A stretch of 37,555 nucleotides of DNA from Candidatus Sumerlaeota bacterium (GTDB lineage: Bacteria; Sumerlaeota; Sumerlaeia; JABWBI01). Under the pieces are notes generated by a model, which was not told the DNA's origin, searched no databases, and saw nothing but the letters and a program-made list of their open reading frames with translations. The stretch lies in NCBI GenBank assembly GCA_016928695.1, contig JAFGKF010000159.1, forward strand, positions 1-37,555, in the 5' to 3' direction. Position numbers and translations under genes: made by a program. Of the stretch, positions 13,719 through 21,640 are shown in pieces (position 1 is the stretch's first letter; each line of letters begins with the position of its first letter).

Positions 13719-14021
13719 CTATCCGAGGAAGTCGACGGCGAAGCGCGTCACGCGGACGGGCTCGAGCACCTCGGCGATGTACTTCACGTGCAGCGGGTGC
13801 ACGCGGTAGGCCTCCAGGGCGGTCTCGTCGGGCAGCTCCATCGAGAGCGCGATCTGATAGGGGGAGTCGGCCTGGACGACATGGCCCGCCCTCAGGTTCG
13901 ACACGCCGGGGATCTGGGTCAGCGTCTCCCTCGCCTCCGTGATGATCCGCTCCACGGCCTCCCGCGGCGCATCGGGGCTGACGCCGAACATGACGATGTG
14001 CTGCAGTGTTTCACCACCCAT
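13719..14021 (-). CDS. Dabb (stress-responsive A/B barrel) domain protein
   Basis: 100 residues from the ATG at 14021; ggagg five bases upstream fixes this start over the longer reading from 14057. The sequence matches small Dabb ferredoxin-like barrel proteins: 'LQHIVMFGVSPDAP' at the N-terminus, 'LTQIPGVSNLRAGHVV', 'PYQIALSMELPDETALEAYRVHPLHVKYI' and a C-terminal 'VTRFAVDF' strand. These proteins dimerise; roles are diverse and mostly unknown. Monocistronic here, convergent with otsA. Confidence 0.82.
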   Translation of the reverse strand: MGGETLQHIVMFGVSPDAPREAVERIITEARETLTQIPGVSNLRAGHVVQADSPYQIALSMELPDETALEAYRVHPLHVKYIAEVLEPVRVTRFAVDFLG

Positions 14022-14603
14022 GATAGCCTCCTCTGAACTCGGCGACACAGGTCGCACGTCCGACGTGAGCTGTCAACTCAACGCCGATGTTGGGGATTTC
14101 CACGTGGAGGAGGTTGCGTATCTTGCACCATCTGAGCTCTCTCGGTGGTGTGCGCTTCTCTCTCAGCCCCGGAGGGGCGCCACAGTGATAGCCTGGGGCG
14201 AAGCCCCAGGTTGGCTCGCCCCCCCCTTCTGCTCAAGCCCCGCAGGGGTGAAACAAAAGGAATTGTCTCGCCCCTCCGGGGCTTGGGAAAATTGGGGGAG
14301 ATTGTTTTCCAGGGGCGTTGCCCAGCCTTCGCTGCGCTTCGGCGGGCGCTGCCCCTGGCTAAATTATTTTGCCCCTCCGGGGCTTGGATCGCTGTCCAGT
14401 GATCGTTTTCTTCCCCCCTTGGCCTATCTGCTGATTGGCGTCCCTGCTCTACTTCTCGGCAGTGTCAATTTCGAGGTGGCCCACATACTCGTCGGGAACG
14501 TCTTGAAATATACACCGAAAATCTTCACGACGTGAGTGAACCCACAGTGGATCACAACCACAGATACATCAGCTGGTCAAGGTTCAGGTCATTGCAATGC
14601 GTG
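14022..14603. other. Gene-free region with palindromic repeats
   Basis: No reading frame on either strand here looks like a protein. 14165-14385 is filled with GC-rich palindromes (listed separately). 14060-14160 and 14400-14600 show nothing recognisable. 14461-14560 is noticeably more AT-rich than its surroundings. The ribosome site of the Dabb gene lies at 14027-14031 on the minus strand. Confidence 0.6.
14165..14385. repeat. BIME-like cluster of GC-rich palindromic repeats
   Basis: The 14-mer gcccctccggggct is present at 14270-14283 and 14371-14384, and inverted (agccccggaggggc) at 14165-14178. A degenerate copy, agccccgcaggggtg, is at 14236-14250. Between them, cctggggc-gaa-gccccagg (14192-14210) is a perfect 8-bp hairpin, and ccaggggc (14309-14316) pairs with gcccctgg (14351-14358) around the 34-base stretch cttcgctgcgcttcg-like insert. 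Mixed orientations of one palindromic unit resemble bacterial interspersed mosaic elements. They may be substrates of a RAYT-type transposase encoded elsewhere; none is in this window. Confidence 0.75.
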
Positions 14604-15116
14604 TCACGGCTCAATTGACACATCATTCCAGAACCAGGCGATGTCCTCCTCCCGGTCCAACGCGAGAGTCCCCTCCATCTCATCGATTTTGCATCGATGG
14701 ATTTCGAAATTCTCGAGGATTGTGGCAGAGGACTCCGTCAGCTCCACTGGCCACCAGGGGGGCTGTGGGAATATGCGCCACATTGGCAAGGCAAGCTCCC
14801 CCGTGATTGGAGTCAGAGAGTCGATCAGCAGCTCGCGGTCGGCAGAGTCGAAGCGAAAACCGCCGACGAGCTCGCTGTTGTCGATGTTGCGGATCCTGTG
14901 AATCTCCGTGGCGGACGGCGGAAGAATGGGAAGCAGCCGGCAATACCGACTGCGGGCATCTTCGTATGTGCTGTGAGAGATCTCCTGAGTCAGATCGGGG
15001 ATGCGGCTGATGAACACCATGGACAGGATCACAGTGATTGACAGGATGATGAGACAGAGCAGGAGGATTGGCCCGGAATATCGGGTTCTCCGCGTGGTGG
15101 GGGTGGCTTCAGCCAT
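14604..15116 (-). CDS. Small membrane-anchored protein of unknown function
   Basis: 170 residues. A charged N-terminus (TTRRTR) is followed by one strong membrane segment at about residues 14-36 (PILLLCLIILSITVILSMVF), then a soluble domain of about 130 residues with several Trp near the end. I do not recognise the family. No convincing Shine-Dalgarno site precedes the ATG. Base composition is lower in GC than the neighbours: two sampled 60-base lines (14641, 14701) have 34 G+C each against 41 for a panE line (15241). Together with the palindromic cluster beside it this suggests an acquired or fast-evolving gene. It follows panE by 25 bases on the same strand. Confidence 0.6.
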   Translation of the reverse strand: MAEATPTTRRTRYSGPILLLCLIILSITVILSMVFISRIPDLTQEISHSTYEDARSRYCRLLPILPPSATEIHRIRNIDNSELVGGFRFDSADRELLIDSLTPITGELALPMWRIFPQPPWWPVELTESSATILENFEIHRCKIDEMEGTLALDREEDIAWFWNDVSIEP

Positions 15117-15141
15117 TTGACCAGTCCGCTCAGATTGAGAT

Positions 15142-16110
15142 TCATCCCACCGTTGGCCGGTTCTGTCCGCGCGTTGTCTCGATCGCGTGGATCAGGTCGA
15201 CGAGGGTCTGATTGGTGCGGCAGGTGATCTGACTCTCCCGCCCGAGGCGGACGATCGCGCCGTTGAGGGCGTCGATCTCCGTCCGCTTGCCCTTCTCGAT
15301 GTCCTGCAGCATCGAGGGGTGATGGGCCGCGGTGGGCGGGATCAGGTTTTCGAACAGGTGCCGCTCGTACTGCTCGGGCGTCTCGTGGAACATCTCGGCG
15401 CGGACCGCCCAGGCCACCTGGAACGCCTCGTCGATCACGCGCCGCATGATCTCGCGTGTCGGCTCGGTCGTCAGCAGGAAGCCGTAGGTCGAGCCCAGGA
15501 TCGTCGCCAGCGGATTGAGCGCGCAGTTGTAAAGGACCTTGTTCCACAGGAACCTCTGGATGTCGGGCGAGTGCTCGCACTGGATCCCAGCCCCGGAGAT
15601 GAGACGCGCGAGCGCCCCGATCCGCTCCGCCTCGATCTGGCGGTGGAGCGCCCCGATGCGCACGGCGTCCGCCTGCACCGTGACCGACACCCGTCCCGGA
15701 TGGCGATGCTCCACGCCGAAGATGACCATCCCCGTCAGCGTCCGCTCCCACCCGACACGCTCGGCGATCTTCTCGGTGTTGCCCAGGCCGTTCTGGAGCG
15801 AGACGACCAGCGACTCGTCGGTCAGAAGCGGTCTGACGGCCTCTGCCGCCTCCTCGGTGTCGTGCGACTTGACGGTGATGAGGACGAGATCGAACTGCTC
15901 ACCCGCGTCGGCCAAACCCTGGGCGGAGGCGAAGCACCGCTCGATGGCGACGTCGTGATCGCCCCAGATGCCCGTGATGCGGAGCCCTTTCTCGCGGACC
16001 TGCCGCATGTGGGGCTCACGCCCGACCAGTGTCACAGAGTGACCCGCCCCGGCGAGAAATCCGCCGAAGACCGACCCGATGGCCCCTGCGCCCATGACCA
16101 GTGTTCGCAT
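15142..16110 (-). CDS. panE: 2-dehydropantoate 2-reductase (ketopantoate reductase)
   Basis: 322 residues. The N-terminal NADPH-binding motif MGAGAIGSVFGGFLAGAGH (GxGxxG) starts at residue 7, followed by 'VTLVGR', 'FDLVLITVKSHDTEEA' with the catalytic-domain lysine, 'VVSLQNGLGN' and the C-terminal helical domain with 'NPLATILG' and 'PSMLQDIEKGKRTEIDALNGAIV'. It reduces 2-dehydropantoate to pantoate in the pantothenate/CoA pathway. No other pan gene is nearby. PanE paralogues of unknown substrate are common, so the substrate is likely but not certain. Divergent from recJ across 68 bases. Confidence 0.85.
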   Translation of the reverse strand: MRTLVMGAGAIGSVFGGFLAGAGHSVTLVGREPHMRQVREKGLRITGIWGDHDVAIERCFASAQGLADAGEQFDLVLITVKSHDTEEAAEAVRPLLTDESLVVSLQNGLGNTEKIAERVGWERTLTGMVIFGVEHRHPGRVSVTVQADAVRIGALHRQIEAERIGALARLISGAGIQCEHSPDIQRFLWNKVLYNCALNPLATILGSTYGFLLTTEPTREIMRRVIDEAFQVAWAVRAEMFHETPEQYERHLFENLIPPTAAHHPSMLQDIEKGKRTEIDALNGAIVRLGRESQITCRTNQTLVDLIHAIETTRGQNRPTVG

Positions 16111-16178
16111 AACGGCTTTTTGACAGAGACGGCAGTGGCCCGCAAGGGAAAGGCCGCGCCGTTTTCTCTGGTCATCCC

Positions 16179-17942
16179 GTGGCCCGCCGCCCAGAGTGGA
16201 TCTCCGTGAACACGCCGACCACCCGCTCGCCCACGCGTCCGTGGCACATCCTGCCTCAGGACGACTCCACTGCCCGGAGGTTTGAGGCTGACTGCGGTCT
16301 CGGCCCCGTGGCGGCCAGGGTGATGGCCGCGCGGGGATGGACGGATCCCGAGGCGCTGCGCGATTTTCTGACCAACGGGCTCTCGTCGCTGAGCGATCCG
16401 CTCTCGCTGCCCGACATGGCGGCAGCCGCCGATCGACTGACCGCCGCCATCGCCGCGGGCGAGCACATCTGCATCTACGGCGACTACGACGTCGACGGCA
16501 CGACGGGATCCGCCGTTCTCCTCCGCACCATGAGGTGGCTGGGGGTGGAGCACGTGACCCATGAGACGCCTCACCGTGTCCACGAGGGGTATGGCCTCAA
16601 GCCCGAGGCGGTCGACCGTCTGGCGGATGAGGGCGTCGATCTGATCGTCACCGTGGACAACGGGACGACAGCTCACCCGGCGCTGGAGCGGGCGCGCGAG
16701 CGGGGGATCGACGTGATCGTCACCGATCATCATCAGCTCGACACGTCGCTTCCCCCCGCGGTGGCCCTGGTCAATCCCTGGCGGATCGAGTCTGACACAG
16801 CCTTCCGCGATCTCTGTGGGTGCGCGGTGGCGTTCAAGCTCGCCATGGCGCTCGCGAAGGCGATGGGTCGCGACGCCGAGGAGGCCAAGCCGTTCCTCCT
16901 CTCACTGCTCGATCTCGTGGCGGTCGCGACCGTGGCCGACATGGTCACACTCCTCGGTGAGAACCGCGCCATCGTCCGCTACGGACTCAGCCATCTTCAC
17001 AGAAGTGAAAATCTCGGCCTCCGCGCACTGATCGACGTGGCCGATCTCCAGGGTGGCGTCTCCGCCGAGAACATCGGGTGGGTGCTCGGACCCCGGATCA
17101 ACGCCGCGGGCCGCACCGACCACGCGTCGGTCGCGGTCGAGCTGCTCACCACCGAGGATCCTCAGCGGGCGAAGGAGATCGCCCTCGAGCTCGAGCGCCT
17201 CAACCGGGAGCGGCGGCAGATCGAGGCCGCCATTGTCGAGCAGGCCATCGAGGAGCTCGAGAGCCACCGCGACGACCCTGTCATCATCCTCGCTCGCCCG
17301 GGGTGGCACATCGGGGTGCTCGGCATCGTCGCCTCGCGGATTCTCGAGCGCGCGGAGCGGCCCACGATCCTCCTGGCCATCGAGCGCGACATCGCCCGCG
17401 GCTCGGGGCGGTCGGTTCCCGGATTCGACATGCACGCGGCGCTGACCGCTTGCCGAGATCACCTCGAGGGCTTCGGTGGCCACCCGATGGCGGCGGGGGT
17501 CACCTGTCTGCCCTCGAAGATCGAGGATTTCCGCCGCGCGATGATCGCCCACGCCGAGTCGCTGGGACCCGACGCGCTGGGGCCACGCCCACTCGTGGCC
17601 GACACCGAGCTGGCACCCGATGAGCTGTGCGTGGAGACGCTCGAGGACATCGCCCGGCTCGGACCCCACGGCGATGGGCATCGCCGTCCGCAGTTCGTTC
17701 TCCGTGAACTCGAACTCGCCGCCACCCCGCAGGTGCTCAAGCGGACCCATCTCAAGTTCCGCTTTCTTCTGCCCAACGGCCGTCCTCTGACGGCGATGGC
17801 CTGGCGCCGCGCGGATCGCCTCGGTGAGCTGTTGCCCTCACCCCGCCGCATGGACATCATCGGGCAGCCCACTCTCAATGAGTGGCAGGGGCAGCGCACG
17901 GTGGAGTTCACCGTCAGAGATTGGCGAGTCACCGAGCCCTGA
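16179..17942 (+). CDS. recJ: Single-stranded-DNA-specific exonuclease RecJ
   Basis: 587 residues from the GTG at 16179; an in-frame GTG at 16206 is equally possible since neither has a clear ribosome site. All DHH-family motifs are visible: I 'IYGDYDVDGTTG', II 'VTVDNGT', III 'VIVTDHHQ', IV 'VAVATVADMV', then the DHHA1 domain with 'GRGSGRSVPGFD'-like block and 'GFGGHPMAAGVT'. RecJ degrades single-stranded DNA 5' to 3' in recombination and base-excision repair, using Mn/Mg ions. Size matches the usual core of about 570. Stop precedes the next gene's ATG by two bases, so it opens a plus-strand operon. Confidence 0.93.
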   Translation: MARRPEWISVNTPTTRSPTRPWHILPQDDSTARRFEADCGLGPVAARVMAARGWTDPEALRDFLTNGLSSLSDPLSLPDMAAAADRLTAAIAAGEHICIYGDYDVDGTTGSAVLLRTMRWLGVEHVTHETPHRVHEGYGLKPEAVDRLADEGVDLIVTVDNGTTAHPALERARERGIDVIVTDHHQLDTSLPPAVALVNPWRIESDTAFRDLCGCAVAFKLAMALAKAMGRDAEEAKPFLLSLLDLVAVATVADMVTLLGENRAIVRYGLSHLHRSENLGLRALIDVADLQGGVSAENIGWVLGPRINAAGRTDHASVAVELLTTEDPQRAKEIALELERLNRERRQIEAAIVEQAIEELESHRDDPVIILARPGWHIGVLGIVASRILERAERPTILLAIERDIARGSGRSVPGFDMHAALTACRDHLEGFGGHPMAAGVTCLPSKIEDFRRAMIAHAESLGPDALGPRPLVADTELAPDELCVETLEDIARLGPHGDGHRRPQFVLRELELAATPQVLKRTHLKFRFLLPNGRPLTAMAWRRADRLGELLPSPRRMDIIGQPTLNEWQGQRTVEFTVRDWRVTEP

Positions 17943-17944
17943 GC

Positions 17945-19720
17945 ATGAGCGAGATCAAATTCACCCGGCGAGAGGGCGACGCCCCGGAGTCACGGCCGGC
18001 GGAGCCCGAGAGTGCAGCCCCTCCACCCCGGGAACCGAGGCCCAGGCGATCGCTCCCCGGCGACCGTGGCCACGGGGAGATCCCACGTCGTGCCGTGGGA
18101 CCCATCGACCACCTGCTCCTCATCGCGATCGCCGCGGTCCTGACGCTCATGGTCTGGTTCACCATGGGTGGCCTCGGGATGACCTGGGACGAGGCCTACT
18201 ACTTCGAGCCACACCGTGATGCGGTCCGCTGGGTCCACGATCTGATCAACGGGACGATCGATCCGCTGACGGGTCATGATCCCTATTGGGAGGAGATCTC
18301 GGAGCTCCCCGCCCTGCCCCGCCTCATCAGCGGATTCAGCGGTGCCCTGTTCGAGGGCTCTTGGATTGCCCGGCGCAACCTGCTCGCTCCACTCGTGGCT
18401 CAGCGCATGCTCACCGGTGTGCTCCTCGGTCTGAACTGCTGGCTGATCGCGTGCCTGCTTCTCCGCCCGCTCGGGTTGGGGCCCGCGATCGTGGCCATGC
18501 TGGCCTATGGCACAATGCCCCGCGTCTTCGGCCACGCGCACTTCGCCGCCACCGAGACACTGATGACGACGATGACACTTCTGGTCACGGCGTCGTTTCT
18601 CTGGGGTCTGCGCTCATGGCGCGGTGCGATTGTCACGGGTGTTCTCTTCGGGCTCGCACTCAACACCAAGTTCAACCTCGCCCTGCTCCCCATCCCGCTG
18701 TGGATCTGGGCGTGGGCGCGCCATCGCCAGCGCTGCGCCGACAACATGATGGCGATGACGTTCATCGCCCCCCTCACCTGGATCGCCACCTGGCCCTGGC
18801 TCTGGACGAACACGGCCGAGAGGATCATCGACCACCTCCGCCACTTCCTCGTCCATCAGCAGACGGCGGTCTGGTTCCACGGCCAGCGCTGGGGCTATGG
18901 CGAGGTGAATGCGCCGATGATCTATCCCCTCGAGATGATCGCGGTGACGACCCCTCTCTGGACGCTGCTCCTCGTCGTGATCGGGCTCGCGGTCTGCTGG
19001 CGTCGCCGCGACGACGATGGCCGGTTCACCCTGTTCGCCCTTCTCGCCCTCATTCCCCTCGCCGTGGCGTCGATGCCCGGCACACCTCGCTACGACGGCG
19101 CGCGTCTCTTCTTCCCCGTCCTGGCGCCGATGGCGCTGCTCGCTGGACTCGGGGTGGCTGCGATCCGCGACCGCTTTCGATCCCCGAGGTGGCGCCTGGG
19201 TGCAGTGGCGGCGATGGGAGTGCTGCTCACCCTGCCGAGTCTGTGGGGAATCCTCCGCATTCACCCCTGCGAGCTCTCCTTCTTCAACCTCGCCGTGGGG
19301 GGCATCCGAGGCGCCTCGGATCGCGGCTACGAGATGACCTGGTGGTGTGAGGCGGTCAATGAGCCCGTCATCGCGCATCTCAACAGTCTCCCCGAGGGGT
19401 CGACGATCCGTCCCCTCGCGCTTCAGGGGATGGTGTTCGAGCATCTCCAGGCATGGGGGGTGCTTGATCCCGATCTCCAGTTCGTGAGTCCTCCGCAGGG
19501 GGCGACCGACTATCACATACTCCAGAATCGACGAGGCTTCTTTGGGACCACCGAGGCCTTCCTGTGGGATCACTGGATGCCTGAGAACACCCGCCACTTC
19601 GGATGGCCCCGCGGGTCTGAGACGCCCGTGGTCTCGATGGTCGCTGTGGCGGAGACGGGGCCCGCGTTCGAGCAGGCCCGCATCGCCCACATTCAGTCTC
19701 TGGAGGAGGGGAACCCATGA
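17945..19720 (+). CDS. GT39/PMT-like polytopic glycosyltransferase
   Basis: 591 residues from the ATG at 17945. A Pro/Arg-rich cytoplasmic N-terminus of about 55 residues precedes the first membrane segment ('LLLIAIAAVLTLMVWF'), immediately followed by the GT-C catalytic signature 'MTWDEAYYFEPH' in the first periplasmic loop. About ten further hydrophobic segments, then a C-terminal periplasmic region of about 140 residues. Such proteins transfer sugars from polyprenyl-phosphate donors to lipid A, proteins or glycans at the periplasmic face. The acceptor is unknown. A second GT39-like gene lies at 21641 on the other strand. Stop overlaps the next start (ATGA). Confidence 0.75.
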   Translation: MSEIKFTRREGDAPESRPAEPESAAPPPREPRPRRSLPGDRGHGEIPRRAVGPIDHLLLIAIAAVLTLMVWFTMGGLGMTWDEAYYFEPHRDAVRWVHDLINGTIDPLTGHDPYWEEISELPALPRLISGFSGALFEGSWIARRNLLAPLVAQRMLTGVLLGLNCWLIACLLLRPLGLGPAIVAMLAYGTMPRVFGHAHFAATETLMTTMTLLVTASFLWGLRSWRGAIVTGVLFGLALNTKFNLALLPIPLWIWAWARHRQRCADNMMAMTFIAPLTWIATWPWLWTNTAERIIDHLRHFLVHQQTAVWFHGQRWGYGEVNAPMIYPLEMIAVTTPLWTLLLVVIGLAVCWRRRDDDGRFTLFALLALIPLAVASMPGTPRYDGARLFFPVLAPMALLAGLGVAAIRDRFRSPRWRLGAVAAMGVLLTLPSLWGILRIHPCELSFFNLAVGGIRGASDRGYEMTWWCEAVNEPVIAHLNSLPEGSTIRPLALQGMVFEHLQAWGVLDPDLQFVSPPQGATDYHILQNRRGFFGTTEAFLWDHWMPENTRHFGWPRGSETPVVSMVAVAETGPAFEQARIAHIQSLEEGNP

Positions 19721-20526
19721 GCCGCCCACTGATCGCGCTTCTCACGGACTTCGGCCTCGCTGACCCCTACGTCGGAGTGATGAAAGGGGTGATGAAGGGC
19801 ATCTGCCCCGATGTGGAGTTCATCGACATCACGCACGGGGTGCGCCCGCAGTCCGTGATCGACGCGGCATTCCTTCTGGCGACGAGCCGGGCCCACTTTC
19901 CCGACCACACGGTGTTTCTCTGTGTCGTTGACCCGGGGGTCGGATCAGACCGCGCAGCGCTGGCGGTCGAGTCCTCCACGCATCGCTTTGTCGCCCCCGA
20001 CAACGGCCTCCTCTCGCTGGTCTGGCGCCATCTGGACGATCCGGAGGCTCACAGGATCATCAACCCCGCCTATCGGCTGGCGGAGGTCAGTGCCACCTTC
20101 CATGGCCGTGACATCTTCGCACCCGCCGCCGCCCATCTCGCCGCCGGTGTGCCCATCGAGGAGCTGGGGCCGCCCATGCCCGACATCGAGCACCTCGCCT
20201 TCGCCCGTCCTCACCGCGAGGGGGCGGAGACACTGATCGCCGCGGTGGTGCACATCGACCACTTCGGCAATCTGATCACCAATGCCCGGCAGTCTGATCT
20301 GCCGCGCGGTGTGGCGCCGGCGGATCTGCGGATCACGTTCGGCCGTCATCGGATCGAGGGGCTCAAGACCACCTACAGCTTTGTGGATGCGGGCAGCCCG
20401 ATCGCCCACTGGGGATCCAGCGGGCATCTCGAGCTCGCGGTGCGCGACGGCAACGCGGCCGAGCGCTTCGGGCTCGCGATCGGCGATGCCGTCCAGGTGA
20501 CATGGCCCATGGGCGGTGAGGGCTGA
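19717..20526 (+). CDS. SAM hydroxide adenosyltransferase (DUF62 family)
   Basis: 269 residues; ggaggagggg lies shortly before the ATG, which overlaps the GT39 stop. The family fold is clear: N-terminal 'ALLTDFGLADPYVGVMKG', 'DITHGVRPQSV', 'VDPGVGSDRAALAV', 'APDNGLLS', the 'FHGRDIFAPAAAHLA' block with the active-site His, and the C-terminal domain 'HIDHFGNLITN' ending 'LELAVRDGNAAERFGL'. Members hydrolyse S-adenosylmethionine to adenosine and methionine (related to SAM chlorinase/fluorinase). A nearly exact duplication of VMKG is present near the N-terminus (VMKGVMKG). Why it is coupled to a glycosyltransferase and ribF is not evident. Confidence 0.88.
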   Translation: MSRPLIALLTDFGLADPYVGVMKGVMKGICPDVEFIDITHGVRPQSVIDAAFLLATSRAHFPDHTVFLCVVDPGVGSDRAALAVESSTHRFVAPDNGLLSLVWRHLDDPEAHRIINPAYRLAEVSATFHGRDIFAPAAAHLAAGVPIEELGPPMPDIEHLAFARPHREGAETLIAAVVHIDHFGNLITNARQSDLPRGVAPADLRITFGRHRIEGLKTTYSFVDAGSPIAHWGSSGHLELAVRDGNAAERFGLAIGDAVQVTWPMGGEG

Positions 20527-20529
20527 GAC

Positions 20530-21468
20530 ATGTGGCAATTCGAGAGCCTGAGCGAGGCCACGGCGTTCCTCGGCGAGCGCCACACCTCTGCCACCTTCGG
20601 CGTCTTCGATGGCATTCACCTCGGACATCAGGATCTGATTCACCGCATCACTCAGGAGGCGAGGAGGGGCGACAATCTCGCAGCGGTGCTCACCTTCCGA
20701 TCGCATCCCCTCAGCCTCCTGGCGCCTGTCTACACTCCAGCGCGGCTCACATCCCCCAGGCGACAGGCAGATCTCCTCGAGGGACTCGGAATCGATCTGC
20801 TCGTCACAGTCGCCTTCGACAGGGCCTTTGCCGATCTGAGCCCCCGGGAGTTCATCCGCGAGGTTCTCGTCAAAGGACTCCGGGCTCAGACGATCTCGCT
20901 TGGCTTCAACAACCGCTTCGGCCAGGGGGGCAAGGGCGATGGAGTGTTGCTCGAGCGCATCGGCGATGAGCTGGGACTGGGGACTCATGTCGTGCCTCCT
21001 CGCATCTGGAAGGGCTCGGTGGTGAGCTCGACCCGGGTTCGTCAGCTCCTGCTCGACGGCCGCATCCGCAAGGCCAATGCGCTTCTGGGACGTCCGCATG
21101 TCCTCGAGGGAACCGTCACCGAGGGTGATCGGCGGGGGCGCTCCATCGGATTTCCCACCGCCAATCTGCGGGTGGCTGAGGGCACGCTCATCCCGGCGAG
21201 CGGAGTCTATGCGGTCCGGGCGATCCGCGACGGTGATTCCCTCGACGGCATGATGAACATTGGGTCACGCCCCACGTTCGAGGGGGAGGGGACCACCGTG
21301 GAGGTCCATCTCTTCGACTTCGATGCGGAGCTCTATGGCGAGCGCCTCGAGGTCGAGATGTTCGAGCATCTGCGACCCGAGCAGCGATTCCGCTCCGCCG
21401 AGGATCTCGCGGAGCAGCTCCAGCGAGACCGCGAGGATGCACGCACAGTTCTGGCCCAGGAGGTCTGA
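20530..21468 (+). CDS. ribF: Bifunctional riboflavin kinase / FAD synthetase
   Basis: 312 residues. N-terminal adenylyltransferase domain: 'FGVFDGIHLGHQ' (nucleotide binding, HxGH), 'LTFRSHP', 'FREFI'-like 'LSPREFIREVL', the 'GFNNRFGQGGKGD' loop (usually GxDFRFG, so one Asp-Phe pair is replaced by Asn-Asn) and 'VSSTRVRQLL'. C-terminal kinase domain: 'GRSIGFPTANLRV' (GxPTAN), 'GVYAVRAI', 'MNIGSRPTF' and 'VEVHLFDFDAELYGE' with the catalytic Glu. It phosphorylates riboflavin to FMN and adenylates FMN to FAD. Length is standard. Ends one base before the convergent microprotein stop. Confidence 0.92.
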   Translation: MWQFESLSEATAFLGERHTSATFGVFDGIHLGHQDLIHRITQEARRGDNLAAVLTFRSHPLSLLAPVYTPARLTSPRRQADLLEGLGIDLLVTVAFDRAFADLSPREFIREVLVKGLRAQTISLGFNNRFGQGGKGDGVLLERIGDELGLGTHVVPPRIWKGSVVSSTRVRQLLLDGRIRKANALLGRPHVLEGTVTEGDRRGRSIGFPTANLRVAEGTLIPASGVYAVRAIRDGDSLDGMMNIGSRPTFEGEGTTVEVHLFDFDAELYGERLEVEMFEHLRPEQRFRSAEDLAEQLQRDREDARTVLAQEV

Positions 21469-21469
21469 T

Positions 21470-21640
21470 TCACCCCTCAGGGGGACGGCCCCGCCGCTGC
21501 GCCAGCCAGTCCAGGGGGGGGAGGATCAGCGCGGCGATCAGAAGGATCACTGCGGTCACCGCCAGGGCGACGAGCAGCAGCGCCAGCATCAGCAGGTAGA
21601 CGAGAACGTCCAGCGGGGCGAGGAGAAGGCGGAGACGCAT
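21470..21640 (-). CDS. 56-residue membrane microprotein
   Basis: An ATG at 21638-21640 directly abuts the TGA of the upstream GT39-like gene (21641-21643), giving TGA-ATG with no spacer. The reading frame runs 56 codons to a TGA at 21470. The product starts MRLRLLLAPLDVLVYLLMLA, continues with an uninterrupted Leu/Ala/Val-rich membrane stretch to about residue 42, then a short basic tail (LDWLAQRRGRPPEG). The opposite strand shows no alternative coding use and the ribF stop is at 21468, so this gene fills the whole gap. It probably is co-translated with the glycosyltransferase as a small membrane partner; the family is unknown. Confidence 0.6.
   Translation of the reverse strand: MRLRLLLAPLDVLVYLLMLALLLVALAVTAVILLIAALILPPLDWLAQRRGRPPEG

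Noticed and set aside
13939-14535. Open frame through the repeat region on the plus strand
   Set aside because: It translates the GC palindromes into low-complexity sequence and overlaps the Dabb gene; the product resembles nothing and has no ribosome site.
16120-16125. Exact TTGACA between panE and recJ as a recJ -35 box
   Set aside because: No -10-like hexamer at 16-18 bases downstream (the bases there are GC-rich), so it is probably chance.
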